Below are positions 24,551-36,000 of a stretch of 64,000 bases of DNA, one piece after another. The stretch's first letter is position 1, and each line of letters opens with the position of its first letter. Location of the stretch: assembly GCF_019059575.1 (NCBI RefSeq), contig NW_024882936.1:62001-126000 (forward strand), in the 5' to 3' direction. The notes below the pieces were generated by a model that searched no databases, had not been told where the DNA came from, and saw only the letters and a list, made by a program, of their open reading frames with translations. The position numbers and the translations under genes were made by a program. The DNA comes from Amphibalanus amphitrite (lineage: Eukaryota; Arthropoda; Thecostraca; Balanomorpha; Balanidae).

Positions 24551-27500
24551 AGGCGGTCTGCATGAGTCAGGGTCCAGGGGGGTCCGATAGTCTAGCCGTC
24601 TCCGTGTGTACCGCTGACAGGACCACCCCGGTATGGAGTGTTCTCAAACAATGAGTCAGCCGCCTCCGGGGTCATGTGGCCCAGCGGGTGGGCAAAAACA
24701 CCGTTTTACTCCACATAAAACGTGAACCAGTCATCGAAAACGTGTAAACGTGTAAGTGCACCGACTTATTCAAAAGCTTTAAGTGGTAAAAAACGATAAG
24801 GTATCGAAAACAATTACCAATTTTGGACAAGGGTGCAAACTGCAAACTTAAGTACCATACCTAGGTATGATTAAAAATGAACATAACTTTGGTACCAATA
24901 GGAAGAATAAGGTCAGCTCAACGGACAGGATTAAAATCCGGCCAATTATAAATGCCGGCGACGGCATCCCCAGAAAACGTTCGGTAATAAAAAGCGTCCA
25001 TTTGAATGAGGCCATAAATCCGTGAGCTTTAAGTGACACGAACGCTATTATTCGCCCCGGCAGCCAATGAGGCCGGGTTTACGACAGGAAATTGGACGTT
25101 GACGTAGCGCCAGCGATAGCCGGTGCCGGCCAGTGAAAGTTCAAACTAAGCTGCTCCGGTCCGCATACCTGGCAGGTGAATCACACGGGCCATCGCCCAA
25201 ACTCGGAGATCGGACGCCGACGGGGGCACTGCGATCCCGTCCGAGCCTGCACAGAAGCCGCGTGGTCTGCGCGCACCCCAGCCCGGCAGCACTCAGCGGC
25301 AATGGCCAGCGTGCGGCGACTCAGTGACCTTGCCGCCGCCCCACCTTCACCCTCGCTCCCCAGACAGACTCCATACCTGGCGCCCCAGTAGAACGGTCTC
25401 CGGAGTCTGTCGATGTGACTCTCAGTTAGACCAGTCACCAGCAGTGGACAGCACGCGCCGCGAATTAGTGCAACAGCACAGCGACCGCACCCCTCCCACA
25501 CCACCAACACCGCGCGTGGCGAGCGACTGAGCCGCGGCGGCTGGCGGGCGGTTCTCGCTCGCTCGCTCGCCGGCCGGCCGGTCGATGGTGTCGGCTCGGG
25601 GCCGGTTGCCGACACAGAGCGCTACAGTGGCGCCGCCACGCGGCCAGACGGCCAAACACCGGCCCGAGATCGCAGCCGATCGGGCCAGCCAACCGAGGCG
25701 CCGCTAGGATCGCGTCGGGGTGGGGAGGGCGGCGACCGGCGCAGCGGGGAGGGGCGCGGGGAGAGGGCGTGAGTGCGGATTCAGGAGCCGCCAGGCCCGT
25801 CTATTAGTCCCAGATTCCGGTCATCGATGGTCCTGTCATGAGATCTTCCGGCACCGAGCCCAAGCATTAGCTCGTCAACAAAACGACCTTGCCGTGCAGC
25901 TTGCACTGTGCAGAAAGATGATTTACAGCGATCTTGAACGGCGCCCGGGTCTTGCGAACGGCCAGTGCAGTCAGCTTCCCTAAAGATCATTGGCTTTAAA
26001 ATAGAAATAGTTATTACTTACTGAACTCTGAAGTCGGCCAAACAACACCATGTCATTAAAGTTAGTCCATTTTCATGTTCTCCCGGATCTCTTCCACTTT
26101 CATGTCATCATTCACTGTCCAGACTGCGCCCAGGGTATCCTGATGGCTGCCTGACCTCCCTCGCTGACCCCCAGGGTACCGCCACGCCGTCCTGACCGTC
26201 CCTACAACAGCCCTGACCGGCCTCGGCCTCGGCGCAGGCCGCTCAGATATGTCCTCTCAACGGCAGGCGGCGACTATTTGTTTAAAGATAGTGTCTGAAC
26301 GCTGACTGTCCGCGGCTCTCGGCCGCGTTTTACTGTCTCTCTCCAAAGAAATGTTTATGCTTGGCTGAAGATATTCCGCCTGTTTGGCTCCGCCGTTCTC
26401 AGTTCTGAGTTGACATGTCGGCGCACACTGTCAGTCGGCGGCTTTGTGCATTTCATACGCAGTTAGAGGCATGGTAGGGTTACACTCCCTTCGAACTACG
26501 CAGGACGTATAAGCAGCTTAAGAAGATGTCTTCGAGCCAACGCAGATCAGTCATAACTCATAAGTAATAACCAGTAATAACACAGCAGCGGAACTATATA
26601 TGCAATGCATGGCAGAGCGACAGAAAGAGGCTATAGCAGGCTAGTCAGTGGAAGTTTGATCCCTGTCAGCCAGCGATGCGAAGCGATCGGGCGCAGTACC
26701 GTATCATCTCCCACATACCTCTCAGCACTGGAGCGGCGAGGTCGGCCGGCTGTCGAGGCTGAGGAAGACCATGTTGGACGCCGTCTGTTTGCCTGAGGTG
26801 GCCGCCTGTGGACCAAAACCCTCCCGGTAAAGGACACAGCGCGGTAGTGGCGGGTCATCGGGTCAGTGGCGTTCAGACTACACAAACCCGCATCAGCACG
26901 GTCCCGCTATCACAGCGGAGGGCACACACGAACACTGAACAGTCTATTATTTGGAAGCTACATATTGAAAAAAAGTCGGTGGAGTTGAGGGTGTGCTTCA
27001 GGCTTCTAGACTGCCAGAAGCAAAGCAGCAGCTTAGCTCGATCAGAACGAGAGGTAGGAACAGACTGAAGTGACCGTGCTGTTTCTTCCTACTTTGCGTT
27101 ACGCGTAGGTTTTCGGAAATCTGAAAAGACGAAACTCAAATGTTGCTTGGCTATTCAAATGAGCTTTGCCTGGCAGGCTTTCTTTGCATTTTAAAAGGCA
27201 TTGATGACACAATACAATCATCGTCGTGCCGTACCCCATAGACATATCATGATTTACTCAAGAAAAAAGCAGTTGATCACAACTTCAACTCATGTCATGC
27301 GATGGCCTGTAGCTTGGAGGGCGCGGATGAGAACCACAAAGTCCAGTTGGGCGCAATCGAACCCCGGAGGCTGGAACCCACCGGTAAGATGCGCCGCCGG
27401 AGCCGCCAGAGGTGGTCGGTGAGGCGCGACAGAGTCCGCAGGGCGTCAGGTGGGAGGGCATCGGACGAACACGGTCGCTCGGTTATCTGCCAGTGAGAAA

Positions 27501-29120
27501 GTGCCGCTCCCCACGCCTGGGCTCACTGATCTGGCCATTGGTGGCTGTACGCTGAGATCCCATCACGCAGAAATATTTATCCCACTGCCCTGATTCCGGT
27601 ACTGGGTTATCACAGCTTTCTGCTGTAATGTTGATAAGGCATCTCAGCTCCAGAGAAAACACCCGTCCTGCTCCAAGCTCGCATTTTTTATTGAACACAG
27701 CCCACCCTACACATTGTAGTGGCACGGGCGAGGCGAGGCGGCCGTTCGGACGCTGTCGCCGCACGTCATCGAGGTGCCGCCCGGTAGGGCGCAGTCGTCA
27801 CCCGGACAGCGTCACCGAGAGGCCGGCACTGCGGCCCGGCCAACGGTCGGCGGTCGGCTCGATTCGATTCCATCAGCAGCGCTCGGCGCTCGGCAGCACG
27901 ACACAGCGCGCAAACGAGTACAAAACGGACCCACCAGGGCAGAAAGCGCTCATCAAAGCGACCGGTCGGAGCGCAAGATGCGATAAATCAACAGCCCGAC
28001 CACCAGCGCGCGCACTTAGGTTAGATACCAGCAGCATATCTACAGAAAATCTGGCCAGCAGTACGTCACGCTCATACTGCAACGTGACGTTAATGGCAAA
28101 CAATCAGCATTGTTAACATAAACACATCCCCAAAACCCTGTTTGATGCCGGTATAGTTAGGTGGCGATATCTGGCGATTGTACGTGAAACACTAGTTTAT
28201 AATCCTACCGCCGCGGCGCCACCGCCGCGGCACGGAGCCTACCCAGCCTACGGCGCTTCTCTTCTTGTTTGCACTTGGATTTGTACTTTGGTTGCATCTC
28301 TCATTGGGATTGCTGATGATGTACGTACGCTGAGACTTTGTCTCCCAGTTGAGGGCGTGCATAATGTACCAGATGCATGACGAAAGACAACACAACGATG
28401 TAACAAGTAAGAGTGCGACCGTCGCCGTCTCGCCGTTGTACACCGCTGGGCAGGCTGCTGCTGTCGGTTGCGATTCGTTCAGTTCGGTCAGACCCACGCA
28501 GCTCGGGGCCCGCCACCACCCGGCGCTGCACACCACTCGTGGGCAGCGCCGGGCGGCGTCACTTAACCAATGTAAGAGGCACGCACTCGCGGGGTAAAAC
28601 CGACTCCCTTGAGGCCGAGTCGCTGCCGCGGGTGGCACTCGTGTCCCGCGGGCCGGCCGGCTGGCCCGCCGTACGGCCCCCTGTCTGTACCCCCGGCCGC
28701 CCGCCGCTGCGGCCGTCCCGTCCCAGACCGCGGGCCGCCACCCGCCTCCACTGGCACCGCCGCCGGTCACGCCGCGGCGCCACTCCAACGGGCGATCCCG
28801 ATGTGAAATGACCCAACATTTGGTATCCATAGACAGCCACCAGGCTCAGATGTGTCCCACTAAAAACATTCCATATGATAATCTTTGAACATTATTCCAA
28901 CGTTCAATCCCCTTTTAATAAAAATACACACAGGCACGAACCAGCTATTGCAACAAGCGTCAAAATGTAAATCTACTGCGATGATCAACATGCAATACAA
29001 AATCACACAAATGAGCCATATCAGATTACTACGGTGGCGGACTCATGGGTCATTTCACGGTCAGGACACACCCCTCGCCGGGTCTGGCAGTGAGCCCGGC
29101 GGCGACTCACGGCCGGCGAC
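24551..29120. other. Gene-poor stretch upstream of the CDKN3 3' end
   Basis: GC-rich frames around 25180-25990 and 27480-28110 look spurious. A minus-strand frame at 28192-28830 contains one hydrophobic helix-like segment (TVALLLVTSLCCLSSCIWYI), but its N-terminal half is low-complexity. No family could be assigned. A variant polyadenylation signal (ATTAAA on the minus strand) at 28914-28919 could serve CDKN3. Confidence 0.35.
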
Positions 29121-29669
29121 TTACCGCGACACGGGCCGCGACTCTGGCGCCTCCAGCTGCGCCAGAAACGCGTCGCGCTCGTCGCGGTACTCGTGGATAA
29201 AGTTAAACTGGCGCACCGACTGGACGGCGCGCGGCCCGCGCAGCCGGCGCACCGCCTCCACCGCCTGGTCGGCGGTCAGCTCCTCCTGCACGTGCAGCAG
29301 CAGGCAGGCGGCCACGGTGCAGGCGCGCCCCAGGCCGGTGGAGCAGTGCAGCAGCACGCGGCCGCCGGCCTCCAGCGCGCGCACGGCCGCCTCGAACAGC
29401 TGCAGCAGCGCCGCCGGGCCGGGCACCTCGCCCTCGGCCACCGGCCGGTGGCACACGGCCAGCCCGTGCGCCTCGTAGGCGGCCGCCAGCTCCGGCACGC
29501 CCTGTTTGGCCAGCTCGGCGTGCGTGCACAGCATCAGGGCGGCCGTGAAGCCGAGCGCCTGCAGCCGCTCCAGGTCGGCGGCGGCCGGCAGCGCTGACAC
29601 GGCCAGCGAGCGCCGGTAGCCGACCGCCGACAGGTCGAGCCAGCTGAGCGCCAGCGGCTGCGGCCGGCG

Positions 29670-29702
<33 letters not shown>

Positions 29703-29771
29703 GGACCGCTCCGGAGACCGCTCCTCCTCCTCGTCCCCGGAGGAGGGCTCCGAGCCGGACGGCGGCCACAT
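29121..29771 (-). CDS. CDKN3: Cyclin-dependent kinase inhibitor 3 (KAP), dual-specificity phosphatase
   Basis: This 216-residue protein is an ortholog of CDKN3/KAP, which removes the activating phosphate from the CDK2 T-loop threonine. The N-terminus is acidic (SSGDEEEERS) with an EP repeat at residues 25-34. Family blocks follow: LSWLDLS, LCTHAELAKQGVP, the P-loop LHCSTGLGRAC (Cys143, Arg149), VAACLLLH and VQSVRQFNFIHEYRD. The C-terminus ends PVSR* against SVSR* in human. The start MWPPSGSEPSS matches human MKPPSS. The loop Asp of the human ADGG motif is Glu here (VAEGE). The coding region is one exon, whereas vertebrate CDKN3 is multi-exon. The stop codon TAA lies inside a perfect GGTAAGT donor-like word, but the conserved C-terminus argues that it is the true end. 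Confidence 0.93.
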
Positions 29772-29796
29772 GGTGCAGCCGGCAGCGCGCGCCGCT
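29772..29796 (-). promoter_or_regulatory. CDKN3: CDKN3 5' UTR tail and splice acceptor
   Basis: Immediately upstream of the CDKN3 ATG (minus strand) is CTGCTCCCCGTTTCAG, a strong pyrimidine tract and AG at 29796-29795. It suggests a spliced 5' leader, which argues against a processed retrocopy. The leader exon itself was not located. Confidence 0.5.
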
Positions 29797-32531
29797 GAAA
29801 CGGGGAGCAGACGGGACGGTACAGAGCGCCGCCCCCTGCCGCCCGCCCGCCTCCGGCGCCGCCGTGCCGTGCCGTGAATGGACGTCACCAGGCGCCGCGT
29901 CCGACAAGGTACCGACTCACTGCAGGTTCGCCAGTAGCGCGAGTGTCTACACCGGGCCGCTGGCTGATTAGTCCATTCACGGCACGTTACGTCACGAATC
30001 CTACCGACCCCGCGGAGGTTCTCAGCTACGACCGATATCATCTTCCCGCGTCAGGCCGAGACCGCAGCCGCGCTCGCCAGGTGTAGGAATGTGAGTGCAG
30101 GGAACTGGGCAAATAATCGACGCCGGACAATATCAACCCCTTCTTATACCAAGGTGGCCAGTAAGAGACTGGTGTTTTGCCATGAGCCATGAGCTCAGGA
30201 GGTCCAGGGTCCAGTGCTGAGCTGGCACTGATGACAAAGGATAGTCTTTGGGGACAGCAGTCCCATTATTCCAGGACTGGTACTGGGTGCAGCAACCACA
30301 TTCCAGAGAACAACAGCTCCGCAACATTGCTATATGTTTCATAACTGGCTTACAAAGGGGAATAAATATGTATTCCTTGGGTAAGAAGTTTCAACATGTT
30401 TCCTGATAATGAAACAGGAGAGAAGGCTCCTTATAAGGTTGTCCAATGTTGACATGCTTACACATGTAAGCCAATGAAAAATAGATGAAAAAAGAGGTCA
30501 AATTCTGTCCTAGTAATCAAAATGTTATGAGTTTATGAAAAATGCAAAAAATTAAAATTAAGGGTGAAAATGATACACAAATATTTTAAAATAAGAAGTA
30601 ATGGCTCAGGTCAAGGCCCAAGCACTCCATCCAAGGATTATGGCCAGTGACTTAGTCACTTAAGCATTGTTGAGGTATGATAAAATAAATATATTAGGTA
30701 ATTCAACAGATCCACAGATTTCCTGCATGGTTTATGTGAACAGTCTAGCATTGACATTGTTGTAAGGATTTGTTAACCTTCTCTCCTCACAAATGGGCTG
30801 TTGGAAAAATTGAGATGTGGGGTAAGATCATGGATTAGAGATTTTCTCATCCATGGTAAGATCCAATAGGTATCCAGATCAAGCTCAGCTAATCCTGCCC
30901 TATGGTCTGGTGCTAGTGCAGTTATTTCAAAAGGAATATTCCAATTCATATGTGACTTTTAAATTCAGATAGTAGATTTGTAGCTTAAGCATAAAACACA
31001 CTATTTAAAAGCTTTCATTGTCTAGCAATGACGAGACTGATATTTAATACTTTTCCAGTTTTAAATGACAATATTTTCCCTCAATTGACCATCCCTCCCT
31101 TTTCTCAGAGGTGGCAGAACATGATTAAAGCAAAAAGATAAACAGAATGACCACCCACAATATTGATACAAAACTGAAACACAATCTGGTCAGCTGTTCA
31201 GCCATTTCAATTTGTTCTTCTTTCATCACAATCATTAAATTAACTAACGAGGGTGATTATTTTATCCGCACAAGCTTGACTTTAAGCACATTTGATTCAT
31301 TATCTATTGGAATTATTTCCAACAGAAGGCATGAATTTTCATTCATCTAATTGGCATGAAACAAACTAAGCAGCTTTGTATTATTATCCACATACCTGAT
31401 GGGGAAGGCTGGGATGAAACGATGGCTGTCTATTCAGCCTGATGCATCGCTCTCTGACCACAACTTAAGTCTTGATATCAGCACCAGTTTGAAGTTTATA
31501 TTTTCACCCTCTGATAAGCTCACTCTCATCACAAAGAATCTTGTGTTGCAACCGCGACAATAAGACCAGACCTCGTGATTTTCATGAAGCAGGTTGATTC
31601 ATGGTTTGGACTTCGGATGATAGCACTTCATTCACCACAGCAACATAAAGCAATTCGTAAATAACCCCTTATCCCCATCCGCCCCTCCTACACTCGTCGC
31701 AAACTTTCGTTGTCTGCCAACTCGTTTTCGTTTTGCGTTGTATTTTTAACGAACTTAACAAAAATGTTTCTTTTAGAGCTTATGACGTCATTTCAATTCG
31801 AAAGTTGATTGGAGCTCTGGTATAAACGATGTGCAAACGCTAGAACTGATCCAAGAGGTTCATGACGTCATATATTATATTTTTAAGAGGAATAAGTGCA
31901 AAAACAATAAAAACAAGTCCTTGAAAGTGTTGTTTGGTTTTGTTTTGGAAATAGCGAGATGTGGGCGGACCAGCGGGAGAAGGTAATGCACATCTCTGGG
32001 GGCGGCGACGTGGGCATTTTCCTATTTACATCGTCATGTCTAATAATATCTTACAGTACTCGACGTCAATACACGAACGGACGTTGGATGAATTCATTTA
32101 CACGCGCGTGCTTGGCGTCGCCGTCGAGTCGATCTTGATCTCTGATCTCTGAGTCAACCTCACCAGATTGCGGGCGTGAATGCTGACTGCAGTCTAAAGT
32201 CTTGACGGTCTTGACTGCAGCGCAGCCAACCAGTCACATTACGCATTACGCAATGCCTGCGTTGCTAAATCGTAGGGCTGCGTTGCGCAACTCCAACTTG
32301 GCAGCAGTCAGGTAACGCTTGAGAAAGCCGTTCTATGCGTTGCGTTAGCGATTTACAGAACCACTTTTAACAGTCAATATATTTTCAGAAGCCCGATCAA
32401 AAAATAGTTTCATTCCGCAGTTATCCCTGTGACACGGCCACACATCAGATGGGACCGGGGGACGCCGTACCGCTCGGGACCGGCGGGAGAAGGTGACCAG
32501 TGCGCGTGGGACGCTCGGTCGGTCCGCCCGT
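29797..32531. other. Intergenic region between CDKN3 and SELENOF
   Basis: 30350-31900 is AT-rich and contains no protein-like frame. A repeat-like cluster of TTACGCA / TGCGTTGCG words lies at 32240-32350. The CDKN3 promoter should lie near 29800-30100, but I could not identify elements in it. Confidence 0.4.
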
Positions 32532-32602
32532 CCGCCGGCGCTACCTCCGGCCAGGCCGACGGCAGTGCCGCTTCCAGCCCGGCCTTCATCCTGCGCCGGC
32601 GG
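32532..32602 (-). promoter_or_regulatory. SELENOF: SECIS element (selenocysteine insertion) in the SELENOF 3' UTR
   Basis: On the minus strand the segment folds as a form-2 SECIS. Helix I pairs CCGCCGGCGC (32593-32602) with GCGCCGGCGG (32532-32541), 10 of 10. The SECIS core is ATGA at 32586-32589 opposite GA at 32546-32547. Helix II is 11 pairs (GGCCGGGCTGG with TCGGCCTGGCC, including G-U). The conserved AA (32572-32573) then sits in a bulge, followed by helix III CGGC-ACT-GCCG. The spacing ATGA-12 nt-AA is canonical. It lies about 330 nt after the SELENOF stop and would recruit SBP2 and the selenocysteine elongation factor. Confidence 0.93.
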
Positions 32603-32927
32603 CGGCGGACCGGCCCTGCATCCCACCGCCCGACGTCCGCCCGCTCGTCGGCAGAACGCCGCGGACGGCAGGAAGGCCGGACGAGCGGGCCCGTCAGACA
32701 GACACACTACCAGTCAGCACCGCCCCAGCCGGCGCCCGCGCAGCGCGGCCTCACCGCCGGCAGTGGTGTCCGAGCGCCGTCTCGGCAAAAACACCCGGCA
32801 CATTGGGAAGCAGAGGCACCAGAGAAGACAGCGTGTCCCGCCACCTCGACCCGCCCCATTGGAAGCCGCCGCCCGCCGAGCGGCACATCACGGAGCCCGC
32901 GCGACGCCCCAGGACGCCGTAGGCCCT

Positions 32928-33047
32928 CTACAGCTCCTCCTTCGAGATGCTGTTGTCGTCAAGCTCGTCGGCCTCGGCTGCCGACTCCAGATAGAGACCA
33001 AGGAACTCCTCGACAGAGTCGGTGTTCCACTTGTCAATCGCAAGAGT
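32928..33047 (-). CDS. SELENOF: SELENOF coding exon 5 (C-terminus)
   Basis: The acceptor is CGACTGTTTCAG|ACTCTT. The exon encodes TLAIDKWNTDSVEEFLGLYL and a 19-residue acidic tail ending KEEL, then TAG at 32930-32928. The block KWNTDSVEEFL is identical to the human protein. The tail is longer than in human. Confidence 0.93.
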   Translation of the reverse strand, partial: TLAIDKWNTDSVEEFLGLYLESAAEADELDDNSISKEEL

Positions 33048-36000
33048 CTGAAACAGTCGCAACATAAACGTCATAATAACACGTCACCACAGGCAGGTTT
33101 ATCACACTATTTCTACGTCACGTACGGCCTCTTCACAGTTGACAGGCTAAAAATGGACGATATGTGCCTACAGATTTGAGGACGTGTTAAAAAACATCAA
33201 TCATATTTTAACAGGGCACTCCCATGCGAACAATGTCTGAACCAGCGATGCTTGTTTGTTTATTGAGGCTTCATGGCATACTAAGATTTATGGCCATGAT
33301 CCGAATGAGATACTACAGAGTGTTCGGTACCTCCGACCTACCACGAGATCCATCGCACACAACAAACGCATCTAGCCTCGACACACTGTAACGAGAGCAT
33401 AACCATTCCCGAACCTCCGTCCATCTCTCTTCGTCCATCCTCTGCTAGCCTTGTTCCCAGCCGTCTCCCGATCCTGCCCTCCCCATCAGAATGTCACTGA
33501 CCTCCTGCACGCGCTCCTCCTCGTCCATCAGCTTGATGACGGGGTCGGCGCCGCGCACGTACTTCACCCGCAGACCCGGGTACCGCGCAGGTCGGTCGCT
33601 CTTAACGAACGCTGCGAACACGCCACGGGTCTCAGTCAGCCAGTACGGGTTGAGTGAGGGCATTCAACAATCGAGGCGTGAAACTCAAGCACACAAGTCC
33701 AAAATATGTGACCTAAGCTAGCAATTAAGCGCTCGTAGTGAACAAGTTCTTCGTGTGCCTACTCAGGATTCAGAAATGGCACCGTACGACATCGAACCAA
33801 GCCTAGTTGACGGGGTCGCCGAGCCCCCATTCCGTTGGCACCACGTACCCTGGACCTGCGGGAAGGCCCCCAGTCGTCATCCGCAGACCTCGAGCAGCGC
33901 GCGCGGGTAGCGCCGGATCTCGGGGGTGCCGCTGTCGGCTGTGCAGCACTTGGAGCAGTTATCTCTGCGGCAGAGTGGTGACACAGTCAGCGTGAGATAG
34001 CCGGGGCCTGGACATTGACTGAGGAAACGCCATACAAACAATTCAGAAGAGTGGATCAGTACTCAGTAAGTCAGTAGATCAACTCAGTAGCTTTAGCTTA
34101 AGTCACATGTGAAAGAAACAGCGAAGAGGCTGAACAGTAGCAGTAAGTGCGATGCTGTCAAGCAAGTTACAACGATGGCAATTTGAAATTCTTACAACGG
34201 GGAAAACACAAAGTTTACTTCTCTAAATTCTAATAGTTACTCACCTCAAGGCTGTTAAGCTGAAATCTTGCAACTCCTTGCAATAGGAGCAGAGAAGATT
34301 GGCTTTGTTGAAGCCCAAGTCTATGCATTGTTCTGATGTTAGTTCAGCAAGGACCTCCGTAACCTGTGAACAGTGAAAATACGGTCAGTTATGCAGCATT
34401 TTTCGTCGAGAATCAACCGCTCCATTCTTTTTTACGTAAAATCAATGTATTGTTTCTCTAGACTCGAAGCGCTGTGCAGAGCTGGCTAGCGGTAACTGGA
34501 TATCGTGACCCTGAAATCGCAAATCGGCACTAGATCACCCTGACGACGGTACACAGGTCGTCGGGTTGGGGCGCTACCGTGACGCAGCGATACGAATTAC
34601 GCACTACGCAAACATCATCGCCATGAACTACGAATCTAAACGATATACATATTTGGCGACCAGTCGTACTCGAGTTTTCCAAGAAGTGTAACTTTTTCCA
34701 GCGTGTCAAAATGTCTCACTACAAGGTGCACACTGCACACCCTCATCACTTTATCTTGGCGAAGCCGGTCTGATCATCAGACTTCAAAGGCGACGGCGAC
34801 TTGGAAATATCGTTTGGCCAACGTTGGGGCGGCAGGGTAAGCAGCCCCGCCCAATGTACTCCAAAAACGGTGTCAGGTGTCAACATGCGAGGAGTGAACA
34901 AGCTGACGTCCCGGCACGCTCAGAGTCCGAGCAGTGTGTCAAGGCCGGCCTCGGTCTAAATTGGGCCGGAAGTCCTGGGACCTACCCGGGCGGACCACCA
35001 GCCGCTAGTTTTGCGGCGACGGTCACTCACAACCAGGGGTGCGGAGCCGGAGCCGGAGCTAGAGCCGAAGCCGGAGCCGTCAAAAACTCTGGCTCCTTTT
35101 TTGATGAAAATAAAATATATTGACCTAGTTCGGTTTGACAGTTCAAGGCAGTAAAACATGCGGTAATCAAAATATGAAAATAGCCTTGTTATGCAAATAC
35201 AGAAGCAACGTGCGCCAATCCCATCGTCTTTTTTCTTCCACCCGTTAATTAATTGCATAGGCCATAGGGGGTGTATTGAGTATTGGAGCCGAAGCCGGAG
35301 CAGGAGCCGCCGGAGCCGGACCATTTTGCTCGGATCCCGAGCCGCCATGGCATTTCACCCGGAGCGCGCGATTTTTTTCTCCGGAGCCGGAGCCGGAGCC
35401 GTCTGAAATTCCCACGGCTCCGCACTCCTGCTCATAATTACCACAGCAAGTGTGTGCAAGCTCCACCGACCCTTCTGCGACGACGTCGACATCATCCGGA
35501 TCCTGGCAAGGGTGTTGTCTCGTGAGCCTTATCCGGACGAACTCGCTACGGACAACGGGACGCAGTTCAGTAATTGCGAGTTCCCGTCAGTCGTAGCCGA
35601 GGCAGACACGATAGCGATAGCTGGATAGCCCGTTCGTCGTCATTCTTCTGCTCCGACAGAGCGGAACGGTGGAACGATTCACCCACACTCAAAAGTGGTG
35701 GCTTGTTGCGGTGGTTAACCAGTCTGAGGTTCCATCGCAGCATTGACCAGCACCCTCAGAACACTGCCAGTAACACTTCCATGAACAGAACACTGCCATG
35801 TGCAGTAACACTGCCAGGGCGCAGCCGGCTGCAGCTGCCCAGCATTCACCCAACAGTCCACCAGGTGACTGACGGTGTCTCCACGTGGAGCAGCACTCAT
35901 GTCAAAACAAGTGCCAGTGTCTGCAATTACATGACACGAGACATGGAGGGTGTCAACAGTCGATGAGGCTGGCCTATAACATCAAGGCAAGGTGGTAGTC

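Noticed and set aside
28192-28830. Minus-strand 212-codon frame with a hydrophobic segment
   Set aside because: Half is GC-driven low complexity and no homologous family was recognised; a single helix-like stretch is not enough evidence.
29193-29907. Frames overlapping CDKN3 on both strands
   Set aside because: Shadows of the CDKN3 exon with Ala/Gly/Arg-rich content.
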